This document shows, one piece after another, positions 48,202-52,644 of a stretch of DNA of 52,644 bases (positions are counted from its first letter, which is position 1; every line of letters starts with the position of its first letter). Origin of the DNA: a bacterium (lineage in GTDB: Bacteria > Vulcanimicrobiota > Vulcanimicrobiia > Vulcanimicrobiales > SCRA01); the NCBI GenBank assembly GCA_004297985.1, contig SCRA01000060.1, positions 1 to 52,644 of the forward strand. Direction: 5' to 3'. Under the pieces are notes generated by a model. It did no database searches. It was not told where the DNA came from and saw only the letters and a program-made list of their open reading frames with translations. The translations under genes and the position numbers were made by a program.

Positions 48202-48583
48202 CGCACTGCTCCCGGCTGACTCGAAGGAGCTCCGTCATGCGCGCGACGGCGCGGGCGTGGCGGACGGCGAGCATCGTATTGCCCTCCCAGTGGAACTCGG
48301 GCACACGCATGCGCATCGCCCAGATGTCGGTGAACAGCGGCGGCGGAAGGGCGCGCGTAAAGCGCTCCCATACGTCTTCCGGGGCGCGCAGCGCGAAGTC
48401 CCACGGCGTATCGAAGCGCGGCGCATCGAGCAGTGCCGCCACGCGTCCGTCGCGGATGCGCACGAGCCATTGCCGGGTGCCGGACTCCAGCAAGATATCG
48501 GCGGAGAAGAAGCGCGCCGCGCAGGCGAACTCGCGGTCGCCGTTCACCGCGCCGGGGAGCAGGCTCACCCATGCGTCCATCAT
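48188..48583 (-). CDS. Small SCP2-like protein of unknown role
   Basis: 131 residues, starting inside the GntR stop (ATGA). The pattern FSADILLESGTRQWLVRIRD followed by WDFALRAPEDVWERFTR and EFHWEGNTMLAVRHARAVAR resembles the SCP2/sterol-carrier fold, which binds acyl chains or hydrophobic ligands. No catalytic residues are evident. Position between regulator and hydrolase suggests a ligand-binding helper. Identification is tentative. Confidence 0.55.
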   Translation of the reverse strand: MMDAWVSLLPGAVNGDREFACAARFFSADILLESGTRQWLVRIRDGRVAALLDAPRFDTPWDFALRAPEDVWERFTRALPPPLFTDIWAMRMRVPEFHWEGNTMLAVRHARAVARMTELLRVSREQCVGSR

Positions 48584-49296
48584 GCTCTTGCGCGCCGCTT
48601 CCGCTCCGCCGCGTCCGACGAGCGATCGCGTTTGGCGAGAATGAGCTTGGCAACCGCAGCGGCGCTGCGGACGTGGTCCAGACAGGCTTGCCAGGCGGCG
48701 TCTCCGTCGCGCGCGTCGATAGCGGCGACGATGCGCTCTATCTCCTCCAGCGTCTTGGGCGAGCGCCCGGGGTAAGAGAGCGAAGTGGCGCGCAGCATGG
48801 TGATGCGGCCTTGGATCGTTTTGAGCTGCCCCATGAGGATATCGTTGCCGGAGCCTTCCAACAAGATCGCGTAGAAGCGCGTCTTGGCGGCGAGACGATT
48901 CTGAGCGTCGGGCTGCTGGAAGCTCTCTTTGATCTGCTCGAAGGCGGCGTGGAGCTCGCTGCGTTGCGCCGCACTCGCCCGCTCCGCGAAGAGCCGCCCC
49001 GCCAGCGCCTCCAAGACCGCGCGCACTTCGAAGATGCTCTCCCCCTCTTCGAGCGTGACCGTTGCCACGATAGGGCCGCGGTGCGGTACCGACGTGATCA
49101 GCCCCTCGCTCTCGAGCTGGCGCATCGCTTCGCGAACGGAGGTGCGGCTGACGCCCAAGAGCTCGCATAGCTCGCGCTCGATCAAACGCTGACCGGGGAC
49201 GAAGCGGCACGAGGTGATCGCCGCGCGCAGATGCTCGAAGACCTGTTGACGGAGCGGCGCCGCGACCTTGTTGACGCGCAACGAGAGATCTGTCAC
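48580..49296 (-). CDS. FCD-type GntR-family regulator
   Basis: 238 residues. Winged helix: QQVFEHLRAAITSCRFVPGQ, then CELLGVSRTSVREAMRQLES. The FCD domain follows, with weaker metal residues than the two other GntR proteins (KTRFYAILLEGSGND where the others have xFH), so ligand chemistry may differ. First gene of the ten-gene operon and divergent from the binding-protein gene at 49507. The gap holds palindromes with TTGTCTGA-type cores. Confidence 0.9.
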   Translation of the reverse strand: MTDLSLRVNKVAAPLRQQVFEHLRAAITSCRFVPGQRLIERELCELLGVSRTSVREAMRQLESEGLITSVPHRGPIVATVTLEEGESIFEVRAVLEALAGRLFAERASAAQRSELHAAFEQIKESFQQPDAQNRLAAKTRFYAILLEGSGNDILMGQLKTIQGRITMLRATSLSYPGRSPKTLEEIERIVAAIDARDGDAAWQACLDHVRSAAAVAKLILAKRDRSSDAAERKRRARA

Positions 49297-49336
49297 GAAA
49301 CTCCTTCGGACGGGGGACCCGTCCCCGTTGCCGTGT

Positions 49337-49379
49337 ATTCTATAGTGTCAGACAAACAGTCTGCAAGACTCACAGACAA
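49337..49379. promoter_or_regulatory. Operator cluster in the divergent gap
   Basis: TGTCAGACA (49346-49354) is a perfect 9-base palindrome. AGTCT-N3-AGACT (49358-49370) is another. CAGACAA occurs at 49349 and 49373. On the minus strand TTGCAG (49366-49361) and TAGAAT (49342-49337) form a promoter with an 18-base spacer across the palindromes. TCAGACAA is the complement of the TTGTCTGA core of the boxes at 13.69 and 28.61 kb. Confidence 0.5.
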
Positions 49380-49506
49380 TATTTTCGCCAGGCAGTATTC
49401 TTGTCATGGGCTCCAGGACCGGCTGTCGTGCCCACGGAAAGCGGCCGAGCGGGTGCTCATACGGTCATAACAGCGCGTTCTTGAGCTATGTCTACGGAGG
49501 CAAGTC

Positions 49507-50781
49507 ATGCACGACAGCTCGGTTAATCGACGCACATTTCTCCGAAGTACGACGGTGAGCGCCGTCGCGGCGGCAGTCGGCTTTCCCGCCATCGTCCGCT
49601 CGCGTGGATCCGCGGCCGAAGTGCTGAAGATCGGTTTATTGGAAGAGCTTACCGGCGTTCCCAGCGGGCTGGCCATCAGGAATTCACGCGGCGCCAAGAT
49701 GGCGCTGGAGGCGTGGAATCAGCGCGGCGGCGTGATGGGCAGGCAGGTCGAGGCCGTGGAAGAGGACTGCCAGACCAACCCCGGCGTCACCGTCACCAAA
49801 GTTCGCAAGCTCGTCAACCAGGATCACGTCATCGCCCTGATGGGCACCGTCAACAGCGCGGACACCCTTGCAGCGAGCGCGACGGCCAACTCGTTCGGCA
49901 AAGTGTTCATCGATCCGGGTGCGCACTCGGACCAGATCGTCGGCAAGAGCTGCCACTGGAACACCTTCATGACCTGCCACAATACGTGGCAGATGACGCA
50001 CGCTACCGGCTTCTCCATCGCGAAGAAGCTCAGCAAGAACCGCTGGTACTTCGTCACGCCGGACTTCGCCTATGGGCACGACGTCGTGCACGGCTACGAA
50101 GACGTGATCAAGCGCATCGGCGGGTCGATCGCCGGCAACGCGCTGATCCCGCTGGGCACCAGCGAGTACAGCTCCTACATCACCAGGATTCAGAGCGCTT
50201 CGCCCGGCGTCCTCATCGTATTGTTGTTCGGATCGGATCTCGTGAACTTCTTGAAGCAGGCACGTGCCTTTGGCTTGCTGGCCAAGGTGGCGGTAGCGGG
50301 CCCGCTGCTGTTCTACGAAGATGCGTGGGCCATGGCGCCCGAGGACCGCGTCGGCTACTGGGGCGTCGACTGGTATTACAAGAGCGACTCGGTGCTGGGA
50401 TCCAACAATACCCTAGCGCGCGATTTCATCTCGGCGTACACCAAGCGCTTCAACGAGCCGCCGTCCGACTATAGCTGCACGGGCTACGTCTCCATGGATC
50501 GGCTGCTCTGGGCCATCGACAAAGCGAAATCGACCGACTCCGTGAAGATCGCGCGTACCCTCGAAGGGGCCGAGTTTCAATCGCTGTGGGCTGGAACCAC
50601 CCACTATAGCCGCGTCAATCATCGCCTGATCTGGCCGGCGTGGTTCGGTGAGCTGCATTCCCACGGTACCGCGGACGACCCTTACGACATTCTCACGATC
50701 ATCGATCGTCAACCACCGCACGAGGAGACGGCCGCGGAGCTGGCGGCACGAGGCCAAGCCTGTAACCTCGGTTTCCCGTAA
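49507..50781 (+). CDS. LIV-type ABC substrate-binding protein, twin-arginine signal
   Basis: 424 residues with ACGGAGG upstream. A twin-arginine-type signal (NRRTFLRSTT at 7-16, then a hydrophobic stretch to about 30). Mature part LKIGLLEELTGVPSGLAIRN, ALEAWNQRGGVMGRQVEAVE: the branched-chain/urea-type binding fold. It has no permease genes of its own and probably delivers to the divergent LivHMGF, giving that transporter a second ligand range. Confidence 0.9.
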   Translation: MHDSSVNRRTFLRSTTVSAVAAAVGFPAIVRSRGSAAEVLKIGLLEELTGVPSGLAIRNSRGAKMALEAWNQRGGVMGRQVEAVEEDCQTNPGVTVTKVRKLVNQDHVIALMGTVNSADTLAASATANSFGKVFIDPGAHSDQIVGKSCHWNTFMTCHNTWQMTHATGFSIAKKLSKNRWYFVTPDFAYGHDVVHGYEDVIKRIGGSIAGNALIPLGTSEYSSYITRIQSASPGVLIVLLFGSDLVNFLKQARAFGLLAKVAVAGPLLFYEDAWAMAPEDRVGYWGVDWYYKSDSVLGSNNTLARDFISAYTKRFNEPPSDYSCTGYVSMDRLLWAIDKAKSTDSVKIARTLEGAEFQSLWAGTTHYSRVNHRLIWPAWFGELHSHGTADDPYDILTIIDRQPPHEETAAELAARGQACNLGFP

Positions 50782-50793
50782 GAGTCTTACAAC

Positions 50794-51942
50794 GTGGACT
50801 TCGCCCTCACCCCAGAGCAGCAGAGGCTGCAAACAGAGATACGCACCTGGGTAGACGCCGAGATTCGCCCGCAGGCAGAGCACCTGGACGAAGCCGGCGT
50901 CTACCCCTTGGAGATCATGCGCAGCGCCGCGGCGCGCGGCTTCACCACGATCACCCTGCCGGCAGCCTACGGCGGGATGGGTCTTGGCGCCATCGAGGAG
51001 TGCATCCTCATGGAAGAGGCCGCTGCGGCTTCGGCCATCGTCGGGATCTCCCTCATCACGATCTACCAGGCCCAGACGATGCTGCAGCTCTACGGTGGCG
51101 AGCGCGTGAAGGCGCACTTTCTGCCGCAGTTTCGCGAAGGCCTCATCTCATCGTATGCGCTGACCGAGCCGAGGCACGGCTCCGACATTCGCACGCTCGA
51201 CACCAAGGCGAGGCGCGAGGGCGAAGGCTGGGTGCTGAACGGCCGCAAGGCGTTCATCACCAGCGCGTCGGCCGCCGGCCTCTTCGTCATCCTGGCGGAG
51301 ACGGACGCCGGCGTGACCGTCTTCGTCACCGAGCGCGACCGGGAAGGCATCTTTCTCGAGACGCCCGATCGCTCCGAAACCATTGGGCTGCGTAACGGGC
51401 CCCACATGGATGCCCGCCTCTCCGCGTGCCGCCTGCCCGAGGAATACCTCATCGGCACGGAAGGAAAGGGGGTCCGCCAGGCCGTGGTGGTGCTCGACCA
51501 CAGCCGCGTGGCCGCGGCGGCGATATCGCTGGGGATCGCGCAGGCGGCCTACACCGCCGCCGAGCGCTGGGTGATGCATCGCAAGGCCTTCGATCAGCAC
51601 GTCTTCGACTTTCAAGGCATCCAGTGGAAATTCGCCGATATGCGGATCGCCATCGAGGCGGCGCGTCTGCTGACGTACCGTGCCGCATGGCTCTTGGATC
51701 AAGGGCAGCTCCCCATCGAGGCCTCCTCCATGGCAAAGGTCTACGCGTCGGAGGTGGCGACGAAGTGTGCCCTCGAGGGCATGCAGGTCTGCGGACTCAA
51801 CGGAATCAGCGTGAGCGCACCGTTCGGGCGCTACCTGCGGGACGCGAAAGCCTACGAAGTGGCCGGCGGATCATCTGAGATTCTACGGAACACCATCGCC
51901 AAGGAGATTCGCAAGGCATACAAAGGCGGTAGGCGCGAATGA
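50794..51942 (+). CDS. Acyl-CoA dehydrogenase
   Basis: 382 residues, GTG start 12 bases after the binding-protein stop. FAD-binding motifs SSYALTEPRHGSDI and LNGRKAFITSASAAGLFVIL. The catalytic base is Glu355 in AYEVAGGSSEILRN, and GLNGISVSAPFGRYLRDAKA precedes it. Performs alpha,beta-desaturation of an acyl-CoA and passes electrons to ETF. Overlaps the ligase gene by four bases, so the ligase probably makes its substrate. Confidence 0.93.
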   Translation: MDFALTPEQQRLQTEIRTWVDAEIRPQAEHLDEAGVYPLEIMRSAAARGFTTITLPAAYGGMGLGAIEECILMEEAAAASAIVGISLITIYQAQTMLQLYGGERVKAHFLPQFREGLISSYALTEPRHGSDIRTLDTKARREGEGWVLNGRKAFITSASAAGLFVILAETDAGVTVFVTERDREGIFLETPDRSETIGLRNGPHMDARLSACRLPEEYLIGTEGKGVRQAVVVLDHSRVAAAAISLGIAQAAYTAAERWVMHRKAFDQHVFDFQGIQWKFADMRIAIEAARLLTYRAAWLLDQGQLPIEASSMAKVYASEVATKCALEGMQVCGLNGISVSAPFGRYLRDAKAYEVAGGSSEILRNTIAKEIRKAYKGGRRE

Positions 51943-52644
51943 CGCTGACCCTCCCCGCCTTGTTTCACGAGAGCGCAAGCCGCTATGCCGCGGAGCCGTT
52001 TCTCCTCGACGAAGATCTTACGCTCAGCTACGCGCAGACGCTGGAGCTGGTCGAACGCTGCCGGTCGTATCTCCGTTCGTTGGGCGTGGAACGCGGCACG
52101 CGCGTAGCCGTCCTGCTCGGGAACCACCCCGCCTTCGTCGTGCTGTGGTTCGCGCTGGCGTCCATGGGCGCCGTCATGGTGCCCGTCAATACGGCGTTGA
52201 AGGGACGGACGCTGCGCCACATCGTCGAGCAATCGGGATCGCGGTTCTTGTTCGCCCAGACGGCGTTTCGCCGGCAACTGGACGAGGCGTTGACCTCCGC
52301 CGCCGCGCGGCCGCACACCATCGAGCTGGCGCAGCCAGGCGAGCTCCTGACCATCGTGCAGCGGTACGAGCCCGATCGAACGCTGGACGCTGCCGTTGCC
52401 GAAAGCGATGCCATGCTCATCGTCTATACGTCGGGCACCACCAGCATGCCCAAGGGCGCCGTCCTCAGCCACCGCGCGTACGTGCGCGCCGGCCAGGACA
52501 TGCGTGATAGCCTGCAGCTCTCGTCGCGAGACCGCTTCTACCTGTTCCTGCCGCTCTTCCACGCCAACCCCCAAGTCTACGGAGTCATGTCCTCGCTGTG
52601 GGCGGGCAGCAGCATCGCACTGGACCGGCGTTTCACCGCCAGCC
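51939..52644 (+). CDS. Acyl-CoA synthetase/AMP-dependent ligase, cut by the window edge
   Basis: Only the first 235 codons are present. ATG 51939 overlaps the acyl-CoA dehydrogenase stop. The frame encodes the N-terminal domain of the ANL superfamily, with the P-loop motif YTSGTTSMPKGAVLSH (about residues 166-181) followed by FYLFLPLFHANPQVYG. It would activate a carboxylic acid to its CoA thioester with ATP, feeding the acyl-CoA dehydrogenase. The substrate-binding half lies outside the window. Confidence 0.9.
   Translation, partial: MTLTLPALFHESASRYAAEPFLLDEDLTLSYAQTLELVERCRSYLRSLGVERGTRVAVLLGNHPAFVVLWFALASMGAVMVPVNTALKGRTLRHIVEQSGSRFLFAQTAFRRQLDEALTSAAARPHTIELAQPGELLTIVQRYEPDRTLDAAVAESDAMLIVYTSGTTSMPKGAVLSHRAYVRAGQDMRDSLQLSSRDRFYLFLPLFHANPQVYGVMSSLWAGSSIALDRRFTAS

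Overview
The window is a GC-rich bacterial chromosome segment with dense, mostly operonic genes. It looks like an uncultured soil-type heterotroph: there are four ABC substrate-binding proteins, several CoA-transferases and crotonases, three FCD-type GntR regulators and many toxin-antitoxin (TA) pairs. The lineage cannot be fixed from sequence reading. Candidatus Eremiobacterota-like or Dormibacterota-like bacteria are only a guess. No rRNA, tRNA or CRISPR array was seen, and no intact transposase.

Region 1 (1-12.8 kb) is an accessory island. Its TA-like modules are: a nuclease-like protein with a DUF2283-like partner; a nucleotidyltransferase with an unknown partner; Phd/VapC; BrnT/BrnA; MazE/MazF; a second BrnT-like/CopG pair; and a HigB/HigA-type pair. 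Between them lie gene fragments (OtnC-like, PQQ-repeat-like, PIN, a partial mazE copy, a partial copG copy), a DUF4143 ATPase, and one metabolic block (amidase, nitronate-monooxygenase-like flavoprotein, FabI). Six TA promoters each overlap their own palindrome. Five of these promoters appear to start transcription at or within a few bases of the start codon.

Region 2 (12.9-29.6 kb) is a catabolic region. An SDR and an FAH-family sugar-acid dehydratase diverge from a shared operator-like box. Next comes a long plus-strand operon: DHDPS-family lyase, SDR, a complete branched-chain-amino-acid-type (LIV) ABC transporter, crotonase, family I CoA-transferase, LacI regulator, GH88 hydrolase and CaiB CoA-transferase. 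A FadR-type GntR and an HpcH/HpaI aldolase close the region and are flanked by relics of an Ldh2 dehydrogenase and a LivF ATPase. The box in front of the GntR gene is nearly identical to the one at 13.69 kb, which suggests one regulon.

Region 3 (29.7-39.1 kb) is a divergent locus. The minus-strand operon encodes an iron-type ABC transporter (binding protein, fused double permease, ATPase) with a crotonase gene inserted in it. The plus-strand operon encodes a GntR regulator, a fumarate-reductase-type flavoprotein, a CaiB CoA-transferase and a DHDPS-fold protein. Together they could import an acid, attach CoA, desaturate it, hydrate it and cleave it.

Region 4 (39.2-52.6 kb) starts with a solitary AAA ATPase and a metallo-beta-lactamase-fold lactonase-like gene. 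A tightly overlapping ten-gene minus-strand operon follows: GntR, a small SCP2-like protein, alpha/beta hydrolase, a beta-hydroxyacid-dehydrogenase-like protein, LivKHMGF and a carboxymuconolactone-decarboxylase-like protein. Divergent from it are another LIV-type binding protein, an acyl-CoA dehydrogenase and an acyl-CoA ligase that runs off the right edge.
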